Assembly (NCBI RefSeq): GCF_013033515.1
Contig: NZ_WQEG01000001.1
Span: 372,001 to 436,000, forward strand
Source of the DNA: Ruegeria sp. HKCCA6707
Lineage (GTDB): Bacteria; Pseudomonadota; Alphaproteobacteria; Rhodobacterales; Rhodobacteraceae
Reading direction: 5' to 3'
DNA: 64,000 nt
In this document: positions 44,238-53,523 of the stretch, in pieces
How positions within the stretch are numbered: position 1 is the first letter of the stretch
Layout: every line of letters begins with the position of its first letter
Notes under the pieces: generated by a model
What the model was told of the DNA's origin: nothing
Seen by the model: the letters and a program-made list of their open reading frames with translations, nothing else
Database searches by the model: none
Translations under genes and position numbers: made by a program

Positions 44238-44380
44238 ACTGTCATTGACTTGGTAGAGGGGCGTATAGACCGTGTTTTGGGCATTGTGAAGAGGCAATTG
44301 CCGACGCGGTTTGAATTCCTGTCCGGGCTTCATATCTTTAAGGCTCACACCCAAAACAACACCACGTTCAGGACCGTCTC

Positions 44381-45040
44381 ATGTCTTCACCAGATCCCCG
44401 CCCGACCTTGCAGGTCGATATCGTCTCGGACGTTGTTTGCCCCTGGTGCATCGTGGGGTTTCGTCAGCTTGATATGGCGTTGCAGCAGGAAGGCGTGTTG
44501 GCGCAGTTGCGCTGGCATCCGTTTGAGTTGAACCCGAATATGGGGCCTGACGGTCAGAACCTGCGCGAACATATCACCGAGAAATATGGCTCGACCCCGG
44601 AACAGAGCCAACAAGCGCGCGATCGGTTGACCGCTTTGGGGCAAGAGCTGGGCTTTGCCTTCAATTTCGACGAGGGCAGCCGGATCTATAACACTTTTGC
44701 AGCGCATCAATTGTTGGACTGGGCGGAAACCCAAGGGCGGCAACACCCGCTCAAGCTTGCTCTGTTTGACGCCTATTTCACCCGACAACGCGATGTTTCG
44801 GACACGGATGTATTGCTGGTGGCGGTCGAGGCTGCCGGGCTCGTCCCCGAAGCAGCGCGCGAAGCCCTGACCTCGGGCGCGCATGTCGCACCGGTGCGCG
44901 AAAAACAACAGTTCTGGACCAGCCGTGGTATTTCCGGTGTGCCGTCGATGGTGTTTGGCGGCAAATACCTGCTGACCGGAGCACAGGGTACGGACACCTA
45001 TGCGCAGGTTCTGCAACGTTGCCTGGCCGAAGCGGCCTGA
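44381..45040 (+). CDS. FrnE-like DsbA-family oxidoreductase
   Basis: 219 residues. It has a thioredoxin-fold CPWC motif (C20/C23 in DVVCPWCIVG) and the FrnE-type segments WHPFELNPNMGPDG and GISGVPSMVFGGKYLLTGAQ, the latter with the cis-proline. There is no signal peptide, so it is a cytoplasmic disulfide isomerase/oxidoreductase. It precedes lipB on the same strand, with 39 bases between, which may be chance. Confidence 0.9.
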   Translation: MSSPDPRPTLQVDIVSDVVCPWCIVGFRQLDMALQQEGVLAQLRWHPFELNPNMGPDGQNLREHITEKYGSTPEQSQQARDRLTALGQELGFAFNFDEGSRIYNTFAAHQLLDWAETQGRQHPLKLALFDAYFTRQRDVSDTDVLLVAVEAAGLVPEAAREALTSGAHVAPVREKQQFWTSRGISGVPSMVFGGKYLLTGAQGTDTYAQVLQRCLAEAA

Positions 45041-45079
45041 GCCCTTTTCTTGGTTTCAAAGACGGTCTATGGACACCCC

Positions 45080-45730
45080 ATGGAATGGAAAACCTCGGAT
45101 GGTCTGACCGATTATGACGACGCTGTCGCTTTTATGGAGGCACGCGTTGCAGCAATTGCGGCTGGCGAGGCGGATGAGTGTATCTGGTTGCTGGAACATC
45201 CCCCGCTTTATACCGCAGGGACCTCGGCCCGGCGCGAAGACCTGACCGACCCGGATCGTTTTCCTGTCTATGAAAGCAAACGCGGTGGCCAGTACACCTA
45301 TCACGGACCCGGACAACGGGTTGTCTACGTGATGCTGGATGTGGGCAAACGCGGCCACGATGTCCGGCGCTTTGTCAAACAGCTGGAAAATTGGGTGATC
45401 TCTGCGTTGGCAGAATTCAACGTGACCGGCGAGATTCGCGAGGGACGCGTGGGCGTCTGGGTTCAACGCAAAGACAAGCCTCTGACTGCCAACGGCCAGC
45501 CCGCCGAAGACAAGATCGCAGCCATTGGCATTCGATTGCGTAAATGGGTCAGCTTCCATGGTATCTCGATCAACGTGGAACCTGATCTGGAACATTTCAG
45601 CGGAATCGTTCCCTGCGGCATCCAAGACCATGGTGTAACCTCGCTGGTCGATCTGGGCTTACCGGTGACGATGGCAGTTGTTGATGTCGCGCTGCAGAGG
45701 ACATTCGAGACGGTTTTTGGCGACGACTGA
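45080..45730 (+). CDS. lipB: Octanoyl-[ACP]:protein octanoyltransferase
   Basis: 216 residues from ATG 45080 ([16 protein letters not shown]); the TTG upstream is a weaker start. The substrate-binding block [20 protein letters not shown], the catalytic lysine segment [15 protein letters not shown] and the catalytic cysteine in VPCGI are present. It transfers octanoyl groups to the E2 and GcvH proteins as the first step of lipoylation, in the cytoplasm. Confidence 0.95.
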   Translation: MEWKTSDGLTDYDDAVAFMEARVAAIAAGEADECIWLLEHPPLYTAGTSARREDLTDPDRFPVYESKRGGQYTYHGPGQRVVYVMLDVGKRGHDVRRFVKQLENWVISALAEFNVTGEIREGRVGVWVQRKDKPLTANGQPAEDKIAAIGIRLRKWVSFHGISINVEPDLEHFSGIVPCGIQDHGVTSLVDLGLPVTMAVVDVALQRTFETVFGDD

Positions 45731-46111
45731 GCCTCTGATATGCGTTTGTCGAATCGTCATCTGACGACAGTTTGGTGACAATAGACTGCCCCTGAAACTT
45801 CTGTTTCCCGTTTGAGCGTGAAATACCCCAGATTTCCGTAAAATTTAGGGATTTTTCACTTTGCTCCTCACAAATGGCCTCACTCCACGTAATGTGTACT
45901 TACCGTTCATGAGTGAGTGGTGTGTTACCGGTGATCGAGGGCAAAACCCAACGAGATCCGAGATGTGTTGTGAGTACGAGTGTGCCGTTCCGACCCCATA
46001 TCGGAACGGCACTTTTCTTTTACAGGACAGTTTTTCTGCCACGGTCCCGTTGCATTGAGAAACCTGACCTGCGCGCCAACTTGGCAACGAATTTTGGGAC
46101 GGAGCGAAGCG
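45731..46111. other. Intergenic stretch that may hold a small RNA
   Basis: 381 bases without a gene I can support. The centre contains a strong plus-strand terminator at 45982-46021, about 250 bases after the lipB stop. I see no convincing promoter or short ORF. The terminator ends either a long lipB 3' region or a separate small RNA. The 46022-46111 end shows nothing. Confidence 0.45.
45982..46021 (+). terminator. Strong Rho-independent terminator
   Basis: A perfect 12-bp stem (arms 45982-45993 and 46001-46012) with a 7-base loop (CCCCATA) is followed by TTTTCTTTT. It is the most regular terminator in the window. Confidence 0.85.
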
Positions 46112-46531
46112 TTAGTTCAGCGCCGCACGGATTTTCTCGGCATGAGTCGCTATGGCGTCCATGTCTCCCATATTTCCAGGTGGGCGCATCGGCAGGCCCT
46201 CGTGACGAGGCAAGATATGGAAATGCAGGTGAAAGACCTCCTGCCCGCCTGCGGCTTCGTTGAACTGTTGGATGGTGACCCCATCGGCGCTAAAGGCCGC
46301 TTTTACCGCCAAAGCCATTTTCTTCGTTGTTGCCATGACCGCTGCCAACTGTTCGGGGCTTGCGTCCAGAAGGTTTCGACACGGTGTCTTGGGAATGACC
46401 AGCAGATGCCCGTCGGTGCGCGGCATGATGTCCATGAAGGCAAGCGTGTCATCATCTTCGTAAACGTGGGTCGAGGGGATTTCGCCTCGTAGAATCTTGG
46501 CAAAGATGTTTTCGGGGTCATATGCGGTCAT
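46112..46531 (-). CDS. HIT-family nucleotide hydrolase
   Basis: 139 residues from ATG 46531; the frame extends 22 residues further without support. The HIT motif HLHFHILP near the C-terminus and the N-terminal FAKILRGEIP, ...HLLVIPK blocks place it in the Hint/PKCI-like branch. It hydrolyses AMP-lysine-type or ApnA nucleotides in the cytoplasm. It is divergent from ctaD, 278 bases away. Confidence 0.92.
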   Translation of the reverse strand: MTAYDPENIFAKILRGEIPSTHVYEDDDTLAFMDIMPRTDGHLLVIPKTPCRNLLDASPEQLAAVMATTKKMALAVKAAFSADGVTIQQFNEAAGGQEVFHLHFHILPRHEGLPMRPPGNMGDMDAIATHAEKIRAALN

Positions 46532-46691
46532 CGACGATCTCCGGTCGTTCTGTTGCTTCTTTTTCTGAGGTCCATGAAACCCACGGTCAAGGAACAAATA
46601 CAGAGATGTCGTGCCGTGCTTGAAATCCGACTTCTCCTCCCCAGATTGGAAGGGATCGCAAGCCTGCGGCCCTGCCCCGCGACAATTATTC

Positions 46692-46705
46692 TTGATTCAG
46701 ATCAA
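46692..46705. promoter_or_regulatory. FNR/FnrL-type box upstream of ctaD
   Basis: TTGAT-TCAG-ATCAA is an exact match to the FNR consensus TTGATnnnnATCAA. It sits 104 bases before the ctaD start, where an oxygen-sensing FNR protein (FnrL in Rhodobacteraceae) could act. A second FNR box was not seen nearby. Confidence 0.75.
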
Positions 46706-46809
46706 ACTCGACCATTGAAGGTCGCCCCTTCGCAATCTAAAACCACCGGGAAACCCGCGCGCCGGAGAGGTCTGGCTGCGCGGTGTCGTTGCAACAGGAG
46801 GCACCCATA

Positions 46810-48468
46810 ATGGCAGACGCAGCCATTCACGGTCATGATCATGAAGACGAGCGCTCGTTCTTTCAGCGCTGGTTCATGTCGACCAACCACAAGGACATCG
46901 GGATTCTCTACCTGATCTTCTCGGCGATTGCCGGGTTCATCTCGGTGGCGATGACCGTTTACATGCGGCTTGAGCTGATGCACCCCGGTGTACAGTATAT
47001 GTGCCTCGAAGGCTTCATGGCCGATCCTTGTACCCCCAACGGACATCTGTGGAACGTGATGATCACTTATCACGGTGTTCTTATGATGTTCTTTGTTGTC
47101 ATTCCGGCTCTGTTCGGCGGATTTGGCAACTATTTCATGCCGTTGCAGATCGGCGCGCCGGATATGGCGTTCCCGCGGATGAACAACCTGTCCTTCTGGC
47201 TTTATGTCGCAGGCACCTCTTTGGGCGTGGCCTCGCTGCTCAGCCCCGGTGGCAATGACCAGCTTGGTTCGGGCGTGGGTTGGGTTCTTTACCCACCGCT
47301 TTCGACAACCGAAGGCGGCATGTCCATGGACCTTGCGATTTTCGCCGTGCACGTATCGGGCGCCTCCTCGATCCTCGGCGCGATCAACATGATCACCACG
47401 TTCCTGAACATGCGTGCCCCGGGCATGACCCTGTTCAAGGTGCCGCTGTTCAGCTGGTCGATCTTCGTCACATCGTGGCTGATTCTGTTGTCTCTGCCGG
47501 TTCTGGCGGGCGCGATCACCATGCTGCTGATGGACCGCAACTTTGGCTTCACCTTCTTTGATCCGGCCGGTGGTGGTGACCCGATCCTGTATCAGCACAT
47601 CCTGTGGTTCTTCGGCCACCCGGAAGTGTATATCGTGATCCTGCCCGGCTTTGGCATCATCAGCCACGTGATCGCCACCTTCTCGCGCAAGCCGATCTTT
47701 GGCTATCTGCCGATGGTCTGGGCGATCATCGCAATCGGCGTGCTGGGCTTTGTCGTGTGGGCGCACCACATGTACACAGTTGGCATGTCGCTGCGTCAGC
47801 AGGCCTACTTCATGCTGGCCACGATGGTCATCGCGGTACCCACCGGCGTTAAGGTCTTCTCGTGGATTGCCACCATGTGGGGCGGGTCCATCGAGTTTAA
47901 AACTCCGATGCTGTTTGCCTTTGGCTTCCTGTTCCTGTTCACCGTTGGTGGTGTGACCGGTGTGGTTCTGTCGCAGGCCGGTATCGACCGCGCCTATCAC
48001 GACACCTACTATGTGGTCGCGCACTTCCACTATGTGATGAGCTTGGGGGCCGTGTTTGCGATCTTTGCCGGGGTCTACTTCTACTTCGGCAAGATGACAG
48101 GGCGTCAATACTCCGAGTTCTGGGGCAAGATCCACTTCTGGATGTTCTTCATCGGCGCCAACCTGACATTCTTCCCTCAGCACTTCCTGGGCCGTCAGGG
48201 CATGCCGCGTCGGTATATCGACTACCCCGAGGCCTTTGCGCAGTGGAACTTTGTATCCTCAATCGGCGCATTTGTGTCCTTCGCCTCGTTCCTGCTGTTC
48301 TTCGGTATCGTGTTCTACGCTCTGTTCCGTGGCGCACGTGTGACCCAGAACAACTATTGGAACGAATACGCGGACACGCTGGAATGGACCCTGCCCTCGC
48401 CGCCGCCCGAACACACGTTCGAGCAGCTGCCCAAGCAGGAAGACTGGGACAAAGGCCACGCGCACTGA
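46810..48468 (+). CDS. ctaD: Cytochrome c oxidase subunit I, aa3 type
   Basis: 552 residues from ATG 46810, which follows an AGGAGG ribosome site; an upstream in-frame start is rejected. Twelve or so membrane helices with the heme-copper set: [12 protein letters not shown] (heme a ligand), [13 protein letters not shown] with the Tyr-His pair, HHMYTVG, and [14 protein letters not shown]. The Cys pair [10 protein letters not shown] in the first periplasmic loop is typical of alphaproteobacterial aa3 enzymes. Subunits II/III and assembly genes are not in the window, so ctaD is a single-gene locus, as in Paracoccus and Rhodobacter. FNR control is suggested by the box upstream. Confidence 0.96.
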   Translation: MADAAIHGHDHEDERSFFQRWFMSTNHKDIGILYLIFSAIAGFISVAMTVYMRLELMHPGVQYMCLEGFMADPCTPNGHLWNVMITYHGVLMMFFVVIPALFGGFGNYFMPLQIGAPDMAFPRMNNLSFWLYVAGTSLGVASLLSPGGNDQLGSGVGWVLYPPLSTTEGGMSMDLAIFAVHVSGASSILGAINMITTFLNMRAPGMTLFKVPLFSWSIFVTSWLILLSLPVLAGAITMLLMDRNFGFTFFDPAGGGDPILYQHILWFFGHPEVYIVILPGFGIISHVIATFSRKPIFGYLPMVWAIIAIGVLGFVVWAHHMYTVGMSLRQQAYFMLATMVIAVPTGVKVFSWIATMWGGSIEFKTPMLFAFGFLFLFTVGGVTGVVLSQAGIDRAYHDTYYVVAHFHYVMSLGAVFAIFAGVYFYFGKMTGRQYSEFWGKIHFWMFFIGANLTFFPQHFLGRQGMPRRYIDYPEAFAQWNFVSSIGAFVSFASFLLFFGIVFYALFRGARVTQNNYWNEYADTLEWTLPSPPPEHTFEQLPKQEDWDKGHAH

Positions 48469-48488
48469 TCCCGATCTGACCCAATAGA

Positions 48489-48516
48489 AACCCCGCCCAA
48501 GTGGCGGGGTTTTTTC
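48489..48516 (+). terminator. Rho-independent terminator of ctaD
   Basis: CCCCGCC pairs with GGCGGGG around a CAAGT loop and is followed by TTTTTT, 20 bases after the ctaD stop. Confidence 0.88.
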
Positions 48517-48593
48517 TTTGCCCGCAATCACGCATTCGCCAATTGCGCGTTTCTGGGCTATGATAGAGCCCCCAACAGAACGGAGGCTCTGGA

Positions 48594-49193
48594 ATGGCTG
48601 AGTTCGACTTCTGGTACTCGATCGGCAGCACCTACAGCTTTCTGACCATTTCTCGGCTGGATGAGTGGTGCGCAGAGAACAACGCATCCGTGAATTGGCG
48701 ACCGTTCAACGTGCGCACCGTAATGACCGCGCAGCAGAACGTTCCCTTTGCGGGTAAACCCGTGAAGTCTGCCTATATGTGGCGCGATATCGAACGGCGG
48801 GCGGCAAAGTACCACATCCATGCCAGCCTGCCCGCACCTTACCCGATCTCTGATCTACAACTGGCCAACCAAGTCGCCTTGCTGGGGATGAGCGAAGGCT
48901 GGGGTAAGAGCTTTACCCAGACGCTATATCGGCTGTGGTTCGAAGATGGGGTCGAGGCTGGATCCGAGGCCGCTCTGACCGAGGCTCTGCACCGCACGCA
49001 ACAGGACCCTCGGCTTGTCTTGGCCAGGGCACGCGCTGCAGACATGGAGCAGGCCCTGGTCGAGCAGACCGAAACAGCCGTGAAGCTTGGCGTTTTCGGG
49101 GCGCCCAGTTTTGTTGTGCAGAACGAAGTGTTCTGGGGTGATGATCGGTTGGATGACGCCCTGTCCTGGGCCCGTGTCGGCCATGTGATGTGA
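48594..49193 (+). CDS. 2-hydroxychromene-2-carboxylate isomerase-like protein (DsbA superfamily)
   Basis: 199 residues with the HCCA isomerase/GST-kappa fold: FDFWYSIGSTYSFL at the N-terminus carries the serine of the glutathione site, WRPFNVRTVM follows, and GVFGAPSFVVQNEVFWGDDRL with the cis-proline lies near the C-terminus. It may be a glutathione-dependent isomerase or detoxification enzyme. No naphthalene or aromatic pathway genes are nearby, so the substrate is open. An HCCA role is a family name rather than evidence. Confidence 0.87.
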   Translation: MAEFDFWYSIGSTYSFLTISRLDEWCAENNASVNWRPFNVRTVMTAQQNVPFAGKPVKSAYMWRDIERRAAKYHIHASLPAPYPISDLQLANQVALLGMSEGWGKSFTQTLYRLWFEDGVEAGSEAALTEALHRTQQDPRLVLARARAADMEQALVEQTETAVKLGVFGAPSFVVQNEVFWGDDRLDDALSWARVGHVM

Positions 49194-49260
49194 CGATAAG
49201 CCCTTCGACTTTGGCCTGATCTGGTTTATCTCTGAACCCATGCCGTACCATTGGAACACC

Positions 49261-49731
49261 ATGTCTGAAACCGAGCAAGAGCTGCGCCTCTGGCCGCATA
49301 ACTCTCTGCCGCCGCGCGGGGCTATGGGCGTTGTCATGGGTGTGTTTCTGTTCGGCCTGATCCCGGTGCTGGCGATGCTGGGCTCTGCCATATTGTGGGG
49401 GTTATTACCGTTCCTGCTGATCACCGTGCTGGGCCTGTGGTTGGCGATCGAGATGAACTATCGCGCGCGCAGCATTTCCGAAGTCCTGACGCTCAGCGGG
49501 ACGCAGGCGCGTCTGGTCCATCATAATCCGCGCAAAGGTGATCAGATCTGGACTTGCAACCGCTACTGGGCACGGCCCGAGATGCATCCCAAAGGCGGGC
49601 CGGTCCCGCATTACGTCACCCTCATCGGAGAGGGACGCGAGGTCGAGATCGGAGCGTTTTTATCCGAAGAAGAACGGATCGCTCTTTATGACGAATTGAC
49701 GGTGAAACTGCGCGACGGGGCCGCGCAGTAG
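49261..49731 (+). CDS. DUF2244-type integral membrane protein
   Basis: 156 residues from ATG 49261. Two adjacent membrane helices span roughly residues 20-60 (GVVMGVFLFGLIPVLAML, GLLPFLLITVLGLWLAIEM) and a soluble beta-rich domain follows with the RVWTCNRYWAR-like pattern (IWTCNRYWARPEMH). The family is uncharacterised and is common near respiratory genes in alphaproteobacteria. It converges with the yqeY gene, the stops 2 bases apart. Confidence 0.82.
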   Translation: MSETEQELRLWPHNSLPPRGAMGVVMGVFLFGLIPVLAMLGSAILWGLLPFLLITVLGLWLAIEMNYRARSISEVLTLSGTQARLVHHNPRKGDQIWTCNRYWARPEMHPKGGPVPHYVTLIGEGREVEIGAFLSEEERIALYDELTVKLRDGAAQ

Positions 49732-49732
49732 G

Positions 49733-50218
49733 TCAGCACCCGTTGCTGGAAGCGGCGCACAAGTGGTCTTTGACCATCGGGCCGACTTTGCCAAAGTCCA
49801 TCTGACCGGTATAGCGCGTTTTCAACTCGCCCATGACCTTGCCCATATCGCGGATTGAGCCCGCACCCGTGGCCGTGATCGCGGTTTGAATCGCGCTTGA
49901 AACTTCGTCTTCATCCAGTTGCTTTGGCAGGAACTCTTCGATCACTTCGACCTCGCGCAATTCACGCTCGGCCAGATCCAGACGTCCGCCCTCTTCATAG
50001 GCACGCGCGCTTTCCTTGCGCTGCTTGGTCATTTTACCAAGGATTTCAAGAACCTCCGCATCGCCACACCCTTTGACCTCTTCATTGTCGGATGCCCGCG
50101 CAGCAATATCGCGATCCTTGATCGCGGCATTGATCAGGCGAAGCGTCGACAGACGCTCGGCTTCTTTGTCTTTCATAGCTTGCTTTAGGGCTGCAGTTAC
50201 CCTTGATCGCATGTCCAT
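49733..50218 (-). CDS. GatB/YqeY-domain protein
   Basis: 161 residues from ATG 50218 (MDMRSRVTAALKQAMKDKEA); an ATG six bases later is an alternative, and the long frame upstream is not supported. The YqeY helical domain is recognisable (RLINAAIKDRD, LGKMTKQRKESARAYEEGGR, EFLPKQLDEDEV). The domain is also found in the tRNA amidotransferase GatB, and the free form's function is unclear. It is divergent from carA, an arrangement I recall from other Rhodobacteraceae. Confidence 0.88.
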   Translation of the reverse strand: MDMRSRVTAALKQAMKDKEAERLSTLRLINAAIKDRDIAARASDNEEVKGCGDAEVLEILGKMTKQRKESARAYEEGGRLDLAERELREVEVIEEFLPKQLDEDEVSSAIQTAITATGAGSIRDMGKVMGELKTRYTGQMDFGKVGPMVKDHLCAASSNGC

Positions 50219-50402
50219 TTGGTTTGTCCATCCCCATGGCAAAATGAACCCCGACCATATCGAAACAAAAAGGCGGGCACAATGGGAGACGGATATAGCT
50301 AAGTCATTGTTTTTCAACAATAGCCCAAAATTTGAACAGGCTTGACCCAAAGGCCTATCCCCCTTAGGTATGCGCCGGTTTACCATATAGGAGAGTCGCG
50401 CC

Positions 50403-51569
50403 ATGGCCCAGAACGCCCCGTCCAAGCCCACAGCATGTCTGGCTTTGGCAGATGGAACGCTCTTTTATGGAATTGGATTTGGTGCCACAGGCCAGACCGA
50501 GGCCGAGCTCTGCTTCAACACCGCGATGACCGGGTACCAAGAGATTATGACCGATCCGTCTTATGCGGGCCAGATCGTAACCTTTACCTTCCCGCATATC
50601 GGCAATGTCGGCGTAAACCCTGAAGATGATGAGACCGGTGATCCGGTCGCGGACGGCATGGTCGTCAAATGGGATCCGACCGAGCCATCAAACTGGCGTG
50701 CTGCTGAAGAATTGAAGACCTGGCTGGCACGGCGCGGGCGGATTGCCATTGGCGGCGTCGACACACGTCGTCTGACGCGGGCAATCCGGCAGCAAGGCGC
50801 ACCGCATGTGGCCTTGGCCCACGATCCCGAGGGCAACTTCGATATCGAGGCGCTGGTGGCTGCGGCACGGGGCTTTGCCGGGCTCGAAGGCATGGATCTG
50901 GCCAAGGATGTGACCTGCGCCCAAAGCTATCGCTGGGACGAAATGCGGTGGGCCTGGCCCGAGGGCTATCAGCGGCAGGAAGCGCCTGTGCACAAGGTCG
51001 TCGCTTTGGATTTCGGCGCCAAGCGCAACATTTTGCGCTGCCTGGCCTCTGCCGGGTGCGACGTAACCGTTCTTCCGGCAACAGCTACGGCGGCCGATGT
51101 ACTGGCTTATGAGCCCGACGGTGTGTTCCTGTCCAACGGCCCGGGCGATCCGGCGGCAACCGGTGAATACGCGGTACCCATGATCAAAGAGATCTTGGAC
51201 ACAACCGATCTGCCTGTCTTTGGCATCTGTCTGGGGCATCAGATGCTGGCCCTGGCTCTGGGTGGACAGACCGTCAAGATGAACCACGGCCACCATGGTG
51301 CCAATCACCCCGTCAAGGATCTGGAAACCGGCAAGGTCGAGATCACCTCGATGAACCATGGCTTTGCAGTCGACGCACAATCTCTGCCCAATGGGGTAGT
51401 GGAAACCCACAGGTCGCTGTTTGACGGTTCCAACTGTGGCATCCGCATGTCGGACCGCCCGGTCTATTCCGTGCAATACCACCCCGAGGCTTCGCCCGGA
51501 CCGCAGGACAGTTTCTATCTGTTCGAACGGTTTGCCGCTGCAATGGCAGCCCGGAAAGAGACAGTCTAA
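50403..51569 (+). CDS. carA: Carbamoyl-phosphate synthase small subunit
   Basis: 388 residues. The N-terminal domain (TGYQEIMTDPSYAGQIVTFTFPHIGN) is followed by a class I glutamine amidotransferase with the nucleophile cysteine in FGICLGHQM near residue 275 and the His-Glu pair in VQYHPEASPGP. It supplies ammonia from glutamine to CarB for arginine and pyrimidine synthesis. A GAGAGTCGCGCC leader precedes the ATG. CarB is not in the window. Confidence 0.96.
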   Translation: MAQNAPSKPTACLALADGTLFYGIGFGATGQTEAELCFNTAMTGYQEIMTDPSYAGQIVTFTFPHIGNVGVNPEDDETGDPVADGMVVKWDPTEPSNWRAAEELKTWLARRGRIAIGGVDTRRLTRAIRQQGAPHVALAHDPEGNFDIEALVAAARGFAGLEGMDLAKDVTCAQSYRWDEMRWAWPEGYQRQEAPVHKVVALDFGAKRNILRCLASAGCDVTVLPATATAADVLAYEPDGVFLSNGPGDPAATGEYAVPMIKEILDTTDLPVFGICLGHQMLALALGGQTVKMNHGHHGANHPVKDLETGKVEITSMNHGFAVDAQSLPNGVVETHRSLFDGSNCGIRMSDRPVYSVQYHPEASPGPQDSFYLFERFAAAMAARKETV

Positions 51570-51614
51570 CAGCTGATTCGTTTCTGTTAACCCGCTGTTA
51601 ACCCTAAGTAAGCA

Positions 51615-51649
51615 CCCTGCCGAAGGTTAAACCGGCAGGGTCTTTTTTT
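51615..51649 (+). terminator. carA terminator that overlaps the next gene's leader
   Basis: CCCTGCCG pairs with CGGCAGGG around a ten-base loop and is followed by TCTTTTTTT. The next gene's ATG (51650) begins directly after the T-run. The 3' arm contains AGGG 10-13 bases before that ATG, the only possible ribosome site. Confidence 0.85.
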
Positions 51650-53521
51650 ATGGTTGAGTTAAATCTCCAGCATCTCGCACGCGCGACCCCGGTCCCGGCC
51701 CTGGACAAACGCAAGCCGATCGGTGCCTTTCTGGTCGAACTGGGTGTCATCACACCCGGGCAACTTGCAAAGGCGCTACATTTGCAAACGCGCCTGAAAG
51801 CACCCTTGGGTGAAATCCTTGTTGGCGAAGGCTGGGCCGCGCGCGAAGAAGTTATGGCCGCCTTGTCCCATCAAAGCGGGTTGCAGATTGCTGATCTGGA
51901 ACAGACCCCGGCCGATACTAACCTGTGCGACGTCATGCCGGTCGGGTTCTGGCTGGAACATAACCTCATACCCTGGATGCGTATGGGCCCCGTTCTGCTG
52001 ATCGCAACCGCTCGCCCACACCTGTTCAAAAAGGCGTCCAAAGCGTTGCGCAAAAAGGGACATAGCGTTGCCCCGGTCTTGGCGGACCCAAACCAGATCG
52101 AGACGAATATTCGCAGGCTTTATGAAAAAGATCTCGCCCGCAAGGCAGCGGCGCGGGTCAGGCCCGCCCACAGTTGTCGCAACTGGACCGCGCGGTCCCG
52201 CATCCGGCCCGTGATTGCACTGGCCGCCCTGGGCGCAGGTTGTTTTTCCATGCCCCAACTGGGGCTGGCTCTGCTGTTGGGTGCGGCCATTCTGACTCTA
52301 TGTCTGTTCATGATGTTTAGACTGGTGGGGCTTTTGACCTACCTGCTGCGATATGAGCCTGAACCTGAGCCGGAAAAACGACCTTTCATTCGCCTGCCCA
52401 CCGTATCGATCATGGTCCCGCTTTATAAAGAGCGTGAGATTGCGACGGCCCTAGTCCAACGCCTGTCGCGGCTAACCTATCCCAAAGCACTGTTGGATGT
52501 GGTTCTGGTGCTGGAAGAGCGCGACGAGGTTACCCGCGCCACTCTCGGCAACGTTCGGCTCCCAAATTGGATCCGAACGGTCGAGGTGCCCGAGCTGGGT
52601 AAGCTAACGACCAAACCGCGCGCAATGAACTATGCGCTGGATTTCTGCCGGGGTGAGATCCTGGGAGTTTGGGACGCCGAAGACGCACCTGTCCCCAACC
52701 AGATCGAAACCGTTGTGCGCCGCTTTGCCCAGGCGTCCGAGGATGTGGTCTGCCTGCAAGGCATGCTCGATTACTACAACCCCCGCACCAATTGGCGGTC
52801 GCGCTGTTTTACCATTGAATACAGCAGTTGGTTTCGGGTGATCCTACCGGGGATCGCCAAGCTTGGGCTGGTGGTACCGTTGGGGGGCACCACATTCTTT
52901 TTCAAGCGCGACAAGCTGCTGAAGCTGCGCGGGTGGGATGCTCACAACGTGACCGAGGATGCTGATCTGGGCGTCAGGCTCTGCCGCGCCGGATACCGGA
53001 CCGAGATTGTGGAAACCACCACCTATGAAGAGGCCAATTTCCGCGCCTGGCCCTGGGTCAAACAGCGTTCACGCTGGCTCAAGGGCTTCATGGTCACCTA
53101 TCTGGTGCATATGCGGTCACCCAAAAAACTACTGCAAGAGCTTGGTTGGCGCAAATTTCTGGGGGTTCAGGCCTTCTTTTTGGGAACGGTTGGACAGTTT
53201 CTTTTGGCCCCAGTGCTTTGGGTGTTTTGGCTTTCGGCTTTGGGGATGGCGCACCCGTTTGAAACGGTTGCAAGCCCCGCTTTGTTGCCGGTGTTTTTCG
53301 GGCTGTTTCTATTGGCCGAATTGACAAACATCGCAGCCGGAGCATTGGGCGTTATCGCAGGCCAAAGGCGTTTCTTGATCCCATGGGTGCCCACCATGAT
53401 CCTTTATTACCCGTTGGGCGTGCTGGCTGCCTATAAAGGCCTTTGGGGATTGATGGTAAAACCGTTCTTCTGGGACAAGACCCAACATGGCCATGCGTCA
53501 GAGGAATCTCCGGTCAGCTGA
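51650..53521 (+). CDS. Membrane GT2 glycosyltransferase with N-terminal double MshEN motif
   Basis: 623 residues. Residues 21-46 and 52-77 form two MshEN-type c-di-GMP-binding motifs (PIGAFLVELGVITPGQLAKA; PLGEILVGEGWAAREEVMAA). Two membrane helices follow near 190-240, then a processive GT2 domain with WDAEDAP (near 341), TEDADLG (near 434) and a QRSRW motif near 470 as in cellulose/NdvC synthases, then three to four C-terminal helices. It may make an exopolysaccharide under c-di-GMP control. No co-polymer genes are nearby. The start abuts the carA terminator. Confidence 0.88.
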   Translation: MVELNLQHLARATPVPALDKRKPIGAFLVELGVITPGQLAKALHLQTRLKAPLGEILVGEGWAAREEVMAALSHQSGLQIADLEQTPADTNLCDVMPVGFWLEHNLIPWMRMGPVLLIATARPHLFKKASKALRKKGHSVAPVLADPNQIETNIRRLYEKDLARKAAARVRPAHSCRNWTARSRIRPVIALAALGAGCFSMPQLGLALLLGAAILTLCLFMMFRLVGLLTYLLRYEPEPEPEKRPFIRLPTVSIMVPLYKEREIATALVQRLSRLTYPKALLDVVLVLEERDEVTRATLGNVRLPNWIRTVEVPELGKLTTKPRAMNYALDFCRGEILGVWDAEDAPVPNQIETVVRRFAQASEDVVCLQGMLDYYNPRTNWRSRCFTIEYSSWFRVILPGIAKLGLVVPLGGTTFFFKRDKLLKLRGWDAHNVTEDADLGVRLCRAGYRTEIVETTTYEEANFRAWPWVKQRSRWLKGFMVTYLVHMRSPKKLLQELGWRKFLGVQAFFLGTVGQFLLAPVLWVFWLSALGMAHPFETVASPALLPVFFGLFLLAELTNIAAGALGVIAGQRRFLIPWVPTMILYYPLGVLAAYKGLWGLMVKPFFWDKTQHGHASEESPVS

Positions 53522-53523
53522 TG

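Noticed and set aside
46702..48183. 493-residue minus-strand ORF opposite ctaD
   Set aside because: It is the antisense of the clear ctaD gene, has low-complexity His/Gln/Asp-rich content typical of a shadow frame, and no ribosome site.
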